Source: Rotaria sordida (taxonomy: Eukaryota > Rotifera > Eurotatoria > Philodinida > Philodinidae). From it: a DNA stretch of 64,000 bases. The notes below the pieces were generated by a model, which did no database searches, had not been told where the DNA came from, and saw only the letters and a list, made by a program, of their open reading frames with translations. Of the stretch, positions 50,501 to 62,680 are shown piece by piece (the first letter of the stretch is position 1; each line of letters starts with the position of its first letter). Location: positions 73,073 to 137,072 of the forward strand of contig CAJNOL010000448.1 of the NCBI GenBank assembly GCA_905250125.1, written 5' to 3'. The position numbers were made by a program, and so were the translations under genes.

Positions 50501-51233
50501 ATTCTATTACGTACCTATATGTAAGTCATAAAGCAAGTATGAAAATTGATAATTTTATGAAACTTTTAACATTTGTAGAGGAATCCGATTTTCATAACTT
50601 GTGAACATTTCAGGCTTATCTAGTTTCATTTCATTGAGACATTGAAAGTGTAAGGTGAAAAAAAGTGATTCCATCACGTTTCGACAAGTCGTGAAGTGAT
50701 TTGAGAGAAAATTAGATTAAAATCGATTTTGATTCATTTAAAATTATTAATCCATTAAGAACAAATAGTAATATATTTATGCCATTGAGTTATCTCCAAA
50801 TGTATTTAATTGATATTTCGTCCTTCATAGAATGAACAATAGCGATATTTTTAACGTTTATTTTTTCCAGCAAACATGGGCAATCTTCAACACAATTCGT
50901 ATAGGACAAGTCAGTGAATCATGTATTCTGTTATATCCTACAGGGGTACGCTGTCCTGTTTGGAGCCTTACTTTGAAACAATATTAATTCTTGAAAAAGA
51001 AATCAAATGACATCAATAGATATGGATATAATAAACGAAATGATTTTATTACAACGTATATACAATGAAGCTTATTTTTATACTCAAGATGAAAAGTTAA
51101 TTTGATTAACGATTTAATTATTGATTTCAATTGGGCATGTTAAACAAACAAGAATATTTTCTAATTTTTCTGTTTATTAAAACAAACAAAAAAATAATGT
51201 TCAAGTTGAATATATCAGCGTAAAAAATGTAAT
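47591..51233. other. Intergenic sequence
   Basis: About 3.6 kb of AT-rich DNA. No exon pairs, tandem arrays or long inverted repeats were recognised. Short open frames at 47957-48226 and 49611-49808 (both minus) lack splice context and coding bias. Confidence 0.5.
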
Positions 51234-53282
51234 CTACCACCATAAATAGACTCGTCGATTGATACCTTTTATAGTGAAGTCATCAAGAAGTTTTTCTTTT
51301 TGGATCAGAAGTCTCATATTCTCTACCATATGTTTATGATGTTTTGAAATACATAATAAAGATAAATGACGAGTATTTTTATCACGGTTCGATAATAAAA
51401 ATCGTGTTACAGATTTCAAATCTTGCTCATTTAAATTAATTGTAAGATATTCTAATCGAGGAACAAGATTAATCATTAATTCAAGTTTTTCTAATGTAAT
51501 GTTTTGATTAAGTGTCACATTTTTTATAGTATTCGTGATGGATACGATTGAAAATATTGGATTTTGTTGAATCGAAGCAGGATCTAACCGAAAAAGTGAT
51601 ATCGAATTAAGTTTCAGTGTATGAAGACGTGGCGTAGAACCAAGTAGTTCGATTACTTTCTTAAAAGATAAATGATGGTAGTCAAGAGATAGTGTAGAGA
51701 GTTGTTTTAAAGGAATAATACGATTGAGATCTGTTACAATCGAATTACGACATATATTAAACGTTTCGAAGAGAGTTAATTCAGTAGCATTTCGAAAGTT
51801 ACCCATGAATGTTTCCATAGCATTTGTATCATGGATACAAATATGTTGAGCTCGATTATCTATAGTTTCAAGACCATGAAGTTCAACATTTTCTCCTAAG
51901 ATACGACACAAATCATAATATTTTCTCCTGTAAAATAAAATTTACATGAATATGACTATTGTAAACAAATGAATTTATCTCTACCTATATGGATTTGTCG
52001 AATAGAAAGTGAGAATACCATAATGTTTCTTCGTATACCATTGACTTTCAAAGAACCATTGTCGTTTTATCCAAAATGATGAATTGAACATATTGATGTG
52101 AGTTTCATATGTTAATGTATCATCTTTATAATCATATATGTGATCTTGATGTTGAAAATCAAAGATACGTAGATTTAACATATGAGTTGATATTAATCGC
52201 TCCCAACGATTACCATTTAAATATTCTGTATTCGATAAATGAACCGATTGACAACGTACATAAATACGTAAAATTTCAACTTTATGAAAAAAATCTTTAG
52301 TTATTGATTCAAAATCTTCAAAATGAACTGCATACAATCTAAGAGACACATGTGTCAAATAATTTAAAGTAATCGATTTCGTCAATGTTCGATCGTGTGA
52401 AAACCCATATAAATTGTTCAATGATAAACGACGTAATTGAGGAACACATGATAATAAATTATCAAGTTGATTAATCAAAATCTGATCGTTAATGACAAGA
52501 TGTTCGATAAGACTGAATTCATTTGTAGGTAAATGCAAATGTTTTCGCTCTCGTAATATATTAAAGAACATTTGACAATACTTCAATGCAGGTAAACGAA
52601 ATATTTTTTGATAAATACCATTTTGATTTTTAATAGTATCAATAGATATAATGATTAATAAGGATAACATAGGTAAAGAAGATAAATGATTTATAATTTG
52701 TTTAATATACTTCGATTCAATATTAGTTATAATTAATGATTCAAGTCGAGTTAAATTTGTTATTATTGGAAATAATAACAAAGTCATATCAGTTGCAAAT
52801 GGATTTGATAGTCGTAATGTTTTAATTCGATGAGTTTGATGCATGATAAAATGTGTTAAATAACGTTGACATTTAGATTTTGATATAGATGAAATGTTAA
52901 TTTTAATTGAAAGATTTGAATGAATAAAAAGATCTTGAAATCGTTTATTGAGATCGTAAAAAGTTTCAAATACATGATAAAAATCGAGATATTCAAATAT
53001 TTCATAAATAAGTTCATTGGAGAGATCTTCAAAAGTAGTAATGGAATCTCTTGTTAAACTGAAAAATAAAAAATAATTATTAAGAAAAAACAAAAACAAC
53101 GACATAATTTATTTCTTGTACACTAACCAGTTACTTCGCAAATTTTGTGGTACTAGAAAAATAAAAGAAAAGAAAAACATCGACACAAAAATCCAAATAG
53201 AACTATTACTTCTTATTTTTATCCGTTTGATATTGTGGTAATCATTATTATGGTTGTTTTGTGATCGTTTTCTTTGTTCCAT
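51234..53282 (-). CDS. F-box/LRR-like protein with a 25-nt microexon
   Basis: Predicted 621-residue SCF-type ubiquitin ligase adaptor. Exons 53282-53210, 53152-53128 (25 nt), 53058-51985 and 51927-51234. Phases 1, 2 and 2 match at every junction, which supports the tiny second exon (IPQNLRSNC). The basic N-terminus (MEQRKRSQNN ... IKRIKIR) resembles a nuclear signal. The F-box is at about residues 36-80 (TTFEDLSNELIYEIFEYLDF, then YDLNKRFQDLF). The remainder is leucine-rich and LRR-like (LPMLSLLIIIS, VPQLRRLSLNNLYG, STPRLHTLKLNS, VPRLEYLTINLNE). No lesions seen. The start is taken at ATG 53282 because it opens exon 1; a TTG further upstream is not needed. Paralogue-like to the gene at 3027-4755. 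Confidence 0.85.
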
Positions 53283-53586
53283 ATAAGATATCAATTGAAA
53301 AAATCTATAACAGTGAATAAAGTATAATTTACATGAGATATTTCATTAAAATATTTGTCATTGCAACAAAAGACTATGCATATGTACTTTTAATAACATG
53401 TCATTTTGCCCAACGGTAACGCCCATAATACGAAACAAACACAAAATACAATCACATAGGAGATAGAGAAAAAAATTTTTTTTATGACAAAAAAAAAGGA
53501 AAGAACAACCAATTGTATGAATCATTTCGAATCAAACTCACAAAGAGACCGAACTTTAGATCATAAAATGATATTATAGCTATCGT
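53283..53586. other. Upstream region of the F-box gene
   Basis: Short AT-rich spacer between the minus-strand F-box gene and the left end of the MULE. It presumably carries the F-box promoter. No motif stands out. Confidence 0.4.
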
Positions 53587-53998
53587 CCCATTTCGTCGAC
53601 ACGCCCTTAATTGTCCCGTTTCGTCGACAGCTTTTCTTCCCTTGATAGACTGGATTCTAATGATTAAGCGTTCGGTCGACTAGTTAAGGCTCAATTAGTG
53701 AATCACATAATGAATACTTACTATTTGTAGAAAATGAGAAGGTTTGCAGAAATGAATCACTACTAGTGTTTTACAGGTGATAATCCAACCGAATAAAAAT
53801 ATATCAGTAAGATGGTTCACAATGATTTATTTCGATTAGAAAACATAATTTCGATTGGATGAAATTGATGAGTCATAATGTCAAGGGAATCAGCATAACT
53901 TCAGAGATTTCTGTATTTATCCGAATTGATTGCACAAACTTGAATTAAAAAAGTACACAATAATACAAACCCAAAAAGGCTAAAAACTGTTTAATTTA

Positions 53999-55795
53999 CA
54001 ATAATTATCGTTACCTCTGTGATCATATTCGAAATACTAATACTTACTGGGGTTGTGAAAACTGGAGTGAGTGTTCCGAACATCTCACTCAAAAAGCTGA
54101 CCAAAGGCCGATTGTAACTGTACCGCATAATTATCAACCAGACGAACAAAAAAAACAAACAAGAAATATTTATAACAGATTTAAAATAACAAAAGTGTGA
54201 AGATACAAAGCCAAATCAGAAAAATCTATCGTGATGAAATTATTAATCAATATACAACTGAACGTGATACTGTTTGCAGCTTACCTCAATTCCATTTCAT
54301 CAAATCAAAAATTCACTCTACCAAGCGAAGAACGTAAAGTATCTTCCACTTCTTAAATCCATTGAACATTTTTCAATTGAAGGTAATAGTTTTATATAAG
54401 AAGTAACTATAATTTTCTTCATGAGTCCATTGCTCATGTTGCAGGGAAGTGGTGGATGGCAGTAAGTGGAGATGATTTTACAGTAATTGATAATAATAAT
54501 CCACGTTACTTTGTCTTTGGCACTTTTGAATCACCAAAGATATCATGTTTCTATAATCATATATTTGCAGACGGAACATTCAAATCTTCGTCTTCACCAT
54601 TCACACAACTTTACAGCATTCATATTGAATCACCTGTATTAAATACCACTATTTCAGTAATTTATTTATTGTTACCAGATAAACTTAAAACAATGTATAC
54701 CATATTTTTCAATGATTTAAGAATTGCTAGTATTAAATATGATTTTATTCTAAATCCTAAATTAATCATTGTGGATTTCGAACAAGGCTGTTTAAGTTCA
54801 TCAAAGAACGTGCTTCCCAATGCTGACATAAATGGATGCAACTTTCACTTCAATAGATGTATTTATAAGAAAATTGTAGATTTAGGATAGCAACAATAAT
54901 GTTATTCGTCTTCGGATGATGGTCCAAATTCAATCAAAGCTTTTTCTCAACAAATATGTGCATTAGCTTTTATTCCTGTTTCGAGCATTGATTATTTATT
55001 GTGTAACATAATGGACGCCTTTGATCATACTCCATGAGTTCATGAATCATGATAATTTATTTCCAAGGAAAATATGGAATTATTACTCCTTTTATGGTCT
55101 TAGGACAGATAATAGATTAGAACGCTGGTATCATTGGCTCAACTCAAATGTTGGTACAACGAATCTGAACTTGCATGTGGTTAACAAAAAATATAATAAT
55201 AAGACCTAGAGCAACGATAAAATTTAATACATAAATCAACAATTGCTTTATTTTATAATGAAAATCAATGATGACATAAAATGTCAAACTATGAGAAGAA
55301 AAAAAGTTGGTGAAGGTGGTATTGGTTTGTTTGATTCTGCTATAGGTGGTACAGGTCTTACAGTATCTCGTGGTGATATTCCTGGTCGTGTTAAAAATTC
55401 TTATATATGTCGTACAAGCCGTACAATAGTTATTAAATTTATTATTATATTTTTTCTTATTACATCAATCATGTTCCGAAGATGGTCTCAACATGGCCGA
55501 AAATTCAACAATTAATATGATTATTATATTAAAAATAAATAAAAAATTTTTTCCTTCTCATAGTTTGACATTTTATGTCATCATTGATTTTCATTATAAA
55601 ATAAATCAATTGTTGATTTATGTATTAAATTTTTTCGTTGCTCTAGGTCTTATTATTATATTTTTTGTTAAAATAAATCCATGTTTTAATGTTATTCTTT
55701 ATTGTTTTTATGTGGTTCTCAAAGAATTAAAAAACAATTACATTTTCAATATGGCAACTCTTAAAACAAGTACAGCAGCAGGAAAATAAACACCC
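53999..55795 (+). pseudogene. FLYWCH zinc finger/MULE transposase, broken
   Basis: An N-terminal FLYWCH-type finger is visible (YLCDHIRNTNTYWGCENW ... CSEH ... VPHNY). Next come FHFIKSKIHSTKRR and, after a frameshift, KYLPLLKSIEHFSIE with a donor. After an intron ending TTGCAG the frame continues GKWWMAVSGDDFTV. The MULE core is clear: FADGTFKSSSSPFTQLYSI (first Asp), LIIVDFEQG (second Asp), NGCNFHFNRCIYKKI (C-x-x-H), then DNRLERWYHWLN near the C-terminus. Stops follow IVDLG, and frameshifts occur near 54200, 54330 and 55020. A 527-bp insertion splits the C-terminus at 55183. It is not functional. Confidence 0.8.
55183..55709. mobile_element. Nested inverted-repeat element with an 8-bp target duplication
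   Basis: Flanked by ATGTGGTT at 55175-55182 and 55710-55717. Arms of about 118 bp (55183-55300 and 55551-55669) are near-perfect inverted copies, with about two mismatches; for example AATCAATGATGACATAAAAT against its mirror. The right side has about 40 extra bases outside the arm. Removing the element and one duplication rejoins the transposase frame as LNLHVV|LKELKNNY. The 250-bp centre has a short ORF (GGIGLFDSAIGGTGLTVSRG, then a hydrophobic IIIFFLITSIMF) of unknown origin. Confidence 0.82.
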
Positions 55796-56344
55796 ACAAA
55801 AGAAACAATATATCATTTGAAATAGAAGAATTATTAATTTAATGGATCGTCTTGCCAAAGATTTGTTGGTATTAAATGGTTATTTTATAAAGATCAGCAA
55901 AACAATTGGAAAACAAATTTCATTTGACTTTGGAGTTAAGAATAATGAAAATTCATCAAAATCATTTTTAAAAATGCTATTAGTCATATTTCTAGGTTGA
56001 ATTTTAATGATCATACAATAATTCTTGCTGTTTCCTGTTAACTGCTTCTTATCTAGTCAACCAAACCTTAATTATTAGGAAGCGGTCTATCAAAGGAAGA
56101 AAAAGTAGTTGACGGAACGGGAAATTTCTCTAATTGATCTTAATTAGTCGACTAAATGGGATCGAACCAAATCATATATTTGATTTTCATTTATTTTGTT
56201 TATATTTAAAACAAATTGATGAATTTAGTTGAACAAATTAGAAGAAAAAATTCTATTCTTATTAACTATCAAATATTTTATGTTCGAAATGATCACATTA
56301 AGTAATATAAGTTATCTATAATTCAGATAATGTTTGAAGAGTAT

Positions 56345-57400
56345 TTAATATTTATAGATAAGATACCATCACAGCTCGAGCAGCTTCATGTCGATCTGAC
56401 CAGCGAGTTTTGGATAAATCTTTCATCCATAGACCTTAATAGACTGGATATTTAGACACCTTGGTAATCGAGTAATACTTACCATAACTTGTTTGATTTA
56501 ATTGTTGACAAAGTAGCGAATATTGTTTGATACTACCGGTGAAAAAATTATACCGTCCTTGGAAAATACCAAAGTAATTAACATAATCAATATGAATACA
56601 AGTACAATGTTGAATAACTAAATTTGACGAACGTATACTACAACGTATATACATGATTGATCTGTTTAAGTATTAACTTAAACATGCCTGTACTCCCAGA
56701 TTTTTTTCGGACATATTCGAGGCATTATCATACAATTGAGCTTTAATTTTATTAGTGGAAATGCCATATTTTTTTAACTGTTGTACATTTTTGACAAATC
56801 GTATAATAATTGTATAAATTTCTTTGTGAGACCTGTCCATTGTAGAATCGGTAGTAATTGAAATAAACGATGCCTTATTGATGTCTTTTAAAATGAATTT
56901 GTGAACAATAGTACCATGTAATTCGATAAATTCATTTTGTGAATCATGATGAAGGTAACTGGCCTACAATTAAAATATTTTAATCGAATTAAGGAAACCT
57001 CGTATTGAACCATCCTCACATGATATAGTCGTAAGCTGGAACCGTTGAACCACTGGTCAAGTACTGGATCACAACAACGTATTACATTAACACCAGCAAT
57101 AAAGTTACCTAGATTGATAAGATTTAGAGAACATGAAATTTCGTTAAAATCAATTTTTTACACTACATCTTCAGATTCTGCAATTCCTTGAAATGCTAGT
57201 GATTGTCTACTAGGAAATCGAGCAACATCAAGTAAGATTAAAACTATTTTTTCAATTTAATTTTAACACTCCGTCTCGTTTTTTATCAGTTATTCTTCGA
57301 CGAGCATTTAACATTAAATCAATGTTGATTTTTTTTTGAGCAAAACTTAGTAATCGATTTTCAGTCGTAATGAGAGAGAGATTTGAAATATTTCATCAAT
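56345..57400 (-). pseudogene. hAT-family transposase relic (ZMYM1-like)
   Basis: Minus-strand pieces from high to low coordinate: LLSFAQKKINIDLMLNARRR, LDVARFPSRQSLAFQGI, NLGNFIAGVNVIRCCDPVLD, FIELHGTIVHKFILKDIN, then the core ITTDSTMDRSHKEIYTIIIR (catalytic Asp block) and YDNASNMSEKN, IHIDYVNYFGIFQGRYNFF, and LSKTRWSDRHEAARAV. This order matches hAT/ZMYM1-type proteins. Frames change several times, and introns or decay separate the pieces. The C-terminal dimerisation part is missing. A possible 5' exon at 57850-57700 (EEIAEELLTTITESMYDL) cannot be confirmed. Confidence 0.78.
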
Positions 57401-57570
57401 TTTCCGTCGGTACCTGAAATAAAGAGGACAGCATAAAGTGTTTCATATTTTTTGTTTTTCTATCAGTTTTGCTACCTGTCATTTTCGGTAATTATGTTGT
57501 TGGTCGAAAAATCTTCGTCGAAAGGCACTTGGTTGAAAACTTTTCGTCGACACGGTACTCCGTCGACAAG

Positions 57571-57682
57571 CAGGGGTGTGGGTGTGGGTGGGTGTGGATG
57601 TAGATGTGGGTATAAGTGTATCTCTTTTTCACCCATACCCACCTACCCCACATCCCATCCTACACACTCACACTCACACTCT
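57571..57682. repeat. Telomere-motif hairpin, largest inverted example
   Basis: G-rich side CAGGGGTGTGGGTGTGGGTG then TGTGGATGTAGATGTGGG. C-rich side CACCCATACCCACCTACCCC then CACACTCACACTCACACTCT. About 50 bp of each strand type face each other across a short T-rich centre. Confidence 0.78.
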
Positions 57683-59166
57683 GTTCACATATTGAAAATA
57701 ATGATTGCAGTTCTTGCAATTCATTAACAATGTTCGGTATACCATGAGTTTCATTTGTATCGACCAGATTAGGTTCTGTCAAATCATACATAGATTCAGT
57801 TATCGTCGTCAGTAGTTCTTCTGCAATCTCTGGAAAACAGAAATAATTAATTAATAAAAATCGTTCCGATTTTTTGCAGAGAAAATTACTTTCAGACAAG
57901 GAGAGCGATGACGATGCCGCAGCGTTTGTTATTACAGATGTAGCTACCATGATTGTTCATTGCGAATCGTTTACTAGTATGTATTATAAATCATTTTCAT
58001 TAGAAGCTTCGTTTACAACCTCAGTTCGTATCTGTGTTTTTCTTTTCAGCCAGTTTTGTAAGAAATTATTATTTGAGTTATTTCTTTTCTCACCTTTGTT
58101 AGACATTTTTACTTAATATACAGTTTGAATATGAAGGAAATATCGCAATACTTTTCAAGTTACCTATTCAAAAAGACTAAAAGCGAGTGAGAGTGTATGC
58201 ATTCGGTTTAGTAAATTGACCAAAGATTATTGTCATGCTTTGATTCAATTAAGCTGATTGTAGCTTACAATCACTGTAAAAGTGTAATCAAATAACGTAT
58301 ATGTGTCGGTCTTTTTTCTTTTCTCTTCGTGCCTTTTTTCTCCTTGAATGTTGGAATGCAAAAATAACAGATACCATTATGTAATTTTCGTAGCTAAAAA
58401 TTTCAAAATTCGCATTTCTTGGGAGATATACACTTCCCTCCCCCCACATCCCAACTTTCGCAGTCGCTGAGCAGTAAACTTTAAAAATAAAAGATTTAAA
58501 AAATGTCTCGATAACAATAGGAGAGTTGGCGATAATGCCACTGTTACTTGGGTACAATTTCATGCATATATAAACAGTAAAAAGAAAAAATCTTGAATCT
58601 AAGTTCTTAAGAGTCAGTTTCTGAGAGACTCAAACATCGACGATGGAGTTCCAGTTCAGAATTCGCTAATTTTTTTATGTGCTGTAGAGGATAGTGAATT
58701 TAGTATTCCCTGAAATTTTCAGCTCGCTTTTGATTCCTCTTTCCTACACACATAATCAAAATACTAACGGAATTTCTGATAATTTTTAATAATGATTTTT
58801 TGTCAATTTTTTGATGACTTTCTTAGTAAAATTGACTTTCGCATTTCAATTTGTGAGATTTTTGACTTCTCGGTTTTTTAACTATAATTGTTAAGGTATT
58901 GTTCTTCTGCACACAAAATTTCAGGAGTTTTCACCAATCCTGTAAGAACTTTTGCAATGCCATTTAATAAGTCTTTTTTTACTCTTTTTTTCTGTTTTGT
59001 CACCAAAATGTTGATCAATCGCATTTTATATATCAGCCATCAATCGCTCTGATATCTCTGCCAATGAAAGAATACATCAAGTTATATCACCTAGGATATT
59101 TTACAACTCTTCCCTTTAGAAAAATGAAACACTTTTGATTAAAGTGGTCTATTTCTTATTATTTAT
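57683..59166. other. Intergenic or possible exon-bearing sequence
   Basis: At 57700-57950 both strands have short open stretches with splice-like edges (plus: KLLSDKESDDDAAAF after TTTTGCAG; minus: MVATSVITNAAASSSLS), so the coding strand, if any, is undecided. 58120-59160 shows nothing recognisable. Confidence 0.35.
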
Positions 59167-59323
59167 GAGATATGTGTGTGTGGTTGACAATCACACGAAG
59201 CTGTACCCAGATACCAGGCATCCACCCACACCCACACCCTCATAAGTAGCTTGGATTCTAAAATTCTCTTACGAAACACATCCGCACTGACGTCCATCGA
59301 TATCCTCCCACACCCACACCCTA
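59167..59323. repeat. Telomere-motif repeat cluster
   Basis: A TGTGTGTGTGGTTG segment is followed by two CACCCACACCCACACCCT blocks at about 59222-59241 and 59308-59323, separated by unique sequence. Confidence 0.6.
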
Positions 59324-59896
59324 GATGTCTTCTTTTCCAGTTGGGCATCATATTTTGCCAGAATTGATTTCTTATGAACCTTCGAACTATGACAGAGCTC
59401 GACACGCTTTAGAAAAATGCTCAAGAGATTCTTCCTCTACATCTCACAGGAGGTGTAAAAGGAATTTGTTTTTTCCGAGAGTGACGTTTTTGCTTGTATT
59501 CTATTAGAGTGTCACTATTAGGGACATTAATTTGTCTTAGTGTCGTTATTAGGGAATCTGCTCCTACTAATGACGAATGTAGCAGCTAATTGTAGATCGC
59601 TGCTTTCTTCGTCATTGTATGATGGAGAAAGGCCGCGAGCATGTCATTCCTAATGTGCAGTTGATATTTGCACACAATTTTGACTCTAAACATGAGAAAT
59701 TGGTTAAACAAGTATCAGTCTCGATTCAAGTTTTTTTTTCTATTTATTCAATTGAACGGTTAGTATCAAACGTTGCATGTTATCAGTGCTGCCACCTTTT
59801 GAAGTTCGAAAAGCAGAAAATACTTTGCAAAAAGTAGAAAATAACAGAAGTTTTATCATCGAAAAGCAGAAAGACAGCAGGAAGTATGTTTATGAT

Positions 59897-60532
59897 ATGA
59901 AACTAACGGGTAGCTCGTAATAAAAGAGGGTCTTAGTATTTGTTAACATCTTAAGCGTTATCTTGTCGCTCAGGCTTTATTTTTTTATCAAAACTTTCAC
60001 TGTCTACTTCTGCACAAATTGCATATTGCGTTGTAAAAATACTTATTTCTTTCTCTTTCAACATCACCATGATTTAGAAACAGCACTACACATAACTTTC
60101 AAAATCTCTATTTTTTTTCATTTTTTTCCGAAAATACCCAATCCTTAGATTAGTCTTATTATCATTGGTCGTGCAGTATTCTTTATCCAGAAATAAAATA
60201 AATTGCCTTTGGTACGTTGATTGAAATGAACCAATTTATCTCTTGAGTGGCGAACAAATTATATCCAAAGTAACAGGATTAATTGAGAAACTGGATATTT
60301 TGGAAAAAAATTGAAAAAAATGAAGACTTTGAAAGTTGTGTGTAATACTTATTTTAAATCATGATGATGTTGAAAGAGAGATAAGTGTTTTTTACAGCGA
60401 AATATATCAATTTCTGCAAAATTAGACGGTGAATCTTTAGATAAAAGAATAAAGCGTGAGCGATAAGATAACGCTTAAGATGTTAACAAAATACTGAGAT
60501 CTTCTTTTATTACGAGCTACCCGTTAGCTTTA
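59897..60532. mobile_element. 636-bp foldback element
   Basis: The outer ends pair as CTAACGGGTAGCTCGTAATA against TATTACGAGCTACCCGTTAG. Pairing continues through TGTTAACATCTTAAGCGTTA, CATGATTTA and AACTTTCAAA to about 60145, mirrored from about 60285. Arms are about 245 bp each with moderate divergence, and the central loop is about 140 bp. No ORF is plausible. Clean target duplications were not identified. Confidence 0.8.
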
Positions 60533-61743
60533 AATTTTAGTTTCAGTATACTAATCATTCGATGGTATGGCATCACAAAACACAACTCGTTAACAAATAA
60601 ACAGAATCATTGAACACATTTTCTTGTTAAGGAGTATTCTTCATCTGATTTAGGAGCTTTTGACGAATCTTTTTTACCTGATAAATATTTATCCATTACA
60701 GTATATGATAGGGAGGAATTCAAAATAATTGTTGATTAAATTATAGCATTTAACATTTTTTTGTTTCTTATTGTTCATAGGATTATCAATATTAGCTTTT
60801 TATTAGCAATGTTCGGAAAACTGTTGATGACAAACGATAAATGTTAGTTGTGACGAATCAAATTTGTATTCTTTTAAAGATCATGAATATTCGACCACTT
60901 TGAGCCATTCTCTGTTGAAAATAACTCTATTCAATTTCTGTTTTCTGGTTTAAATTCTGATGACATAATTATTACTTCAGCAGCTACCACTGCTTTGTGA
61001 ATACCTTCTTCGCTAGTCGAGCTGTCATTATCACCTAGAGCTGGTTTTTCTGTCCCTTTCCTCTCATTAATCATATTAATTATTTATGTTCATTGAGTAA
61101 ACAAACGAAAGAATGTATATGTTGATGTATATGAATTACATGAGTAATTAAAATACGATAGAAAACCATAGACAAAGAATTGATTTAAAGTCAAATATAT
61201 AGGTTGGTAGTTGTTTGTAGTCAGTAGAAAATAAAAATCATCTGTATCAAATAGAAAGAATTGGAATGGCACAAAAATATCAGTAGTTTTTTATACGGAT
61301 TTTTAATAATTATGGAAACGAAGATATTTCAGGTGGAAATGTTGATTGAAATAATGAATAACGCCGTATGAAAAAAAGCAGAAACGACAGGAAAAAAATA
61401 GAAAAAACTTCAAAAAGCAGAAGAGGTGGCAATTCTGACTTCGTGTGAATAAAAAAAAAGATGCTGTTAAAAAACATGATGATATAGATAGCGAACTTTA
61501 TTGCCATCTCAATTTTTCAGTTTTCTTCATCTCAATACATAGATAAACATGTAAGAAGTTTCAACTTTTTGCATTGAAATACGCCTCGCCTATTCAAACA
61601 ATGCCAGATTCGAATATGACTAAACCCTAGAGCCATAATTCAGGCGAGGCTGAGCCTAGTAGTGCCCAATTCAGGTGAGGCTCAAGCCTTTCAAGCCAAT
61701 ACGTTCCAACGCCTATTGGTGCGGATGTAGGTGTTTCTTTGTC
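60533..61743. other. AT-rich intergenic sequence
   Basis: No exons or repeats recognised, apart from a short pair of related GGCGAGGCT/CAGGTGAGGCT motifs at about 61640-61685. Confidence 0.4.
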
Positions 61744-61926
61744 AACACCTATACTCACACTCACACCCACACTCACACACCCGCACACTTCCAAATCCAC
61801 ACACAATCCCACGCTTCCACCCCACCCACAGCCACAGTCGCACTCATTCACACACCCACACTCATACCCACACCCATACCTACACTCACCCACATATCCA
61901 CATCCATACTCAAACCCACACCCCAC
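61744..61926. repeat. Degenerate CCCACA array (about 180 bp)
   Basis: Continuous C-rich strand made of CACACC, CCCACA, CACTCA and CCATAC variants. Unlike the other sites it has only one orientation. All frames are open, giving spurious His/Pro/Thr-rich or Cys/Gly-rich ORFs. Confidence 0.85.
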
Positions 61927-62060
61927 CATTAATATTTCATTTTGAGAGAGTTTCTCTTAGGGTTTATGACCATTTGATAAACGATAGAAAAGGGTTTTTT
62001 ATACGCTGCACTTTCATCATCCCTTTTAAGCGTTTATTATTCTCCGGCATTTTTTACAGT

Positions 62061-62165
62061 GCACCCCACAGGACTCATCCCCAAGCCCTCAACCTCACCC
62101 ACACCTACACCCACACATCCAGACCCACCCCCACAATATCCACACCTTCACTCTCTCTCTCTCGT
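62061..62165. repeat. Degenerate CCCACA array
   Basis: Same motif family: CCTCACCCACACCTACACCC, then AGACCCACCCCCACAATATC, ending in a short CTCTCTCTCT run. Confidence 0.8.
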
Positions 62166-62598
62166 CGCTGACTGGAGAAAAGCGGTTTCGGTCTCCGTTC
62201 ATAAATGTAAGGAATCTTTCAGAAGGGTTTGAGAGTTTGAAACTAGTTACGAACCCTAGAAGGGTTTTTAACCTGGTATATGCTGGAAGAAACTGGTTAA
62301 AATACGCTTTAGAAGGGTTTTAGAGCAGTAATCATCACGTTTCGTGAGGGGCTTTTGAATAGATTTTTTGTTGTTTTCACAAACACTTCGAAGGATTCGT
62401 AACTGGTTGCATATTCTTAAACGGTTTTTTCGTTCTGTACACACCACTTTTTTTTATAGGATAGGACATTTTTGTTCTGTTGATTTTGATAACAGAGGAC
62501 TGGAGTATACATTTTCTTTCTTACATATAATTTTTCTTATTGAGAATAAAAGACACAATAATTTTAAACTTTTATCACTTTCAGACTTATTTTCAAAA

Positions 62599-62680
62599 AT
62601 GGCTAACGACTCGTTGATACCGAATATTGTTGTTAAAGAAAAGATCGAAGAAAAAGTTCGTACTGATAATGAAACAAAAG
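62599..62680 (+). CDS. Possible first exon of an unknown gene
   Basis: ATG opens 27 codons (MANDSLIPNIVVKEKIEEKV then RTDNETK) ending at a strong donor AAAG|GTAAGAG. Composition is typical of a real N-terminus here. No matching second exon was found downstream to 64000, so the gene may extend beyond the window or the match may be accidental. Confidence 0.3.

Larger units (their letters stand above)
53587..56165 (+). mobile_element. Mutator-like element (MULE), decayed, with about 120-bp TIRs
   Basis: The left end (TCCCATTTCGTCGAC, then TCGTCGACAGCTTTTCTTCC and GATAGACTGG) is mirrored at the right end. Read on the other strand, the right end gives TCCCATTTAGTCGACTAATT, TTCCGTCAACTACTTTTTCT and GATAGACCGC. 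Between them lies a broken FLYWCH-MULE transposase on the plus strand. A clear 8-11 bp target duplication was not found, so the outer limits are approximate. Confidence 0.75.

Noticed and set aside
61627..62171. Long His/Pro/Thr-rich and Cys/Gly-rich ORFs
   Set aside because: They are products of the CCCACA-type arrays, which are open in several frames on both strands. No splice or start context.
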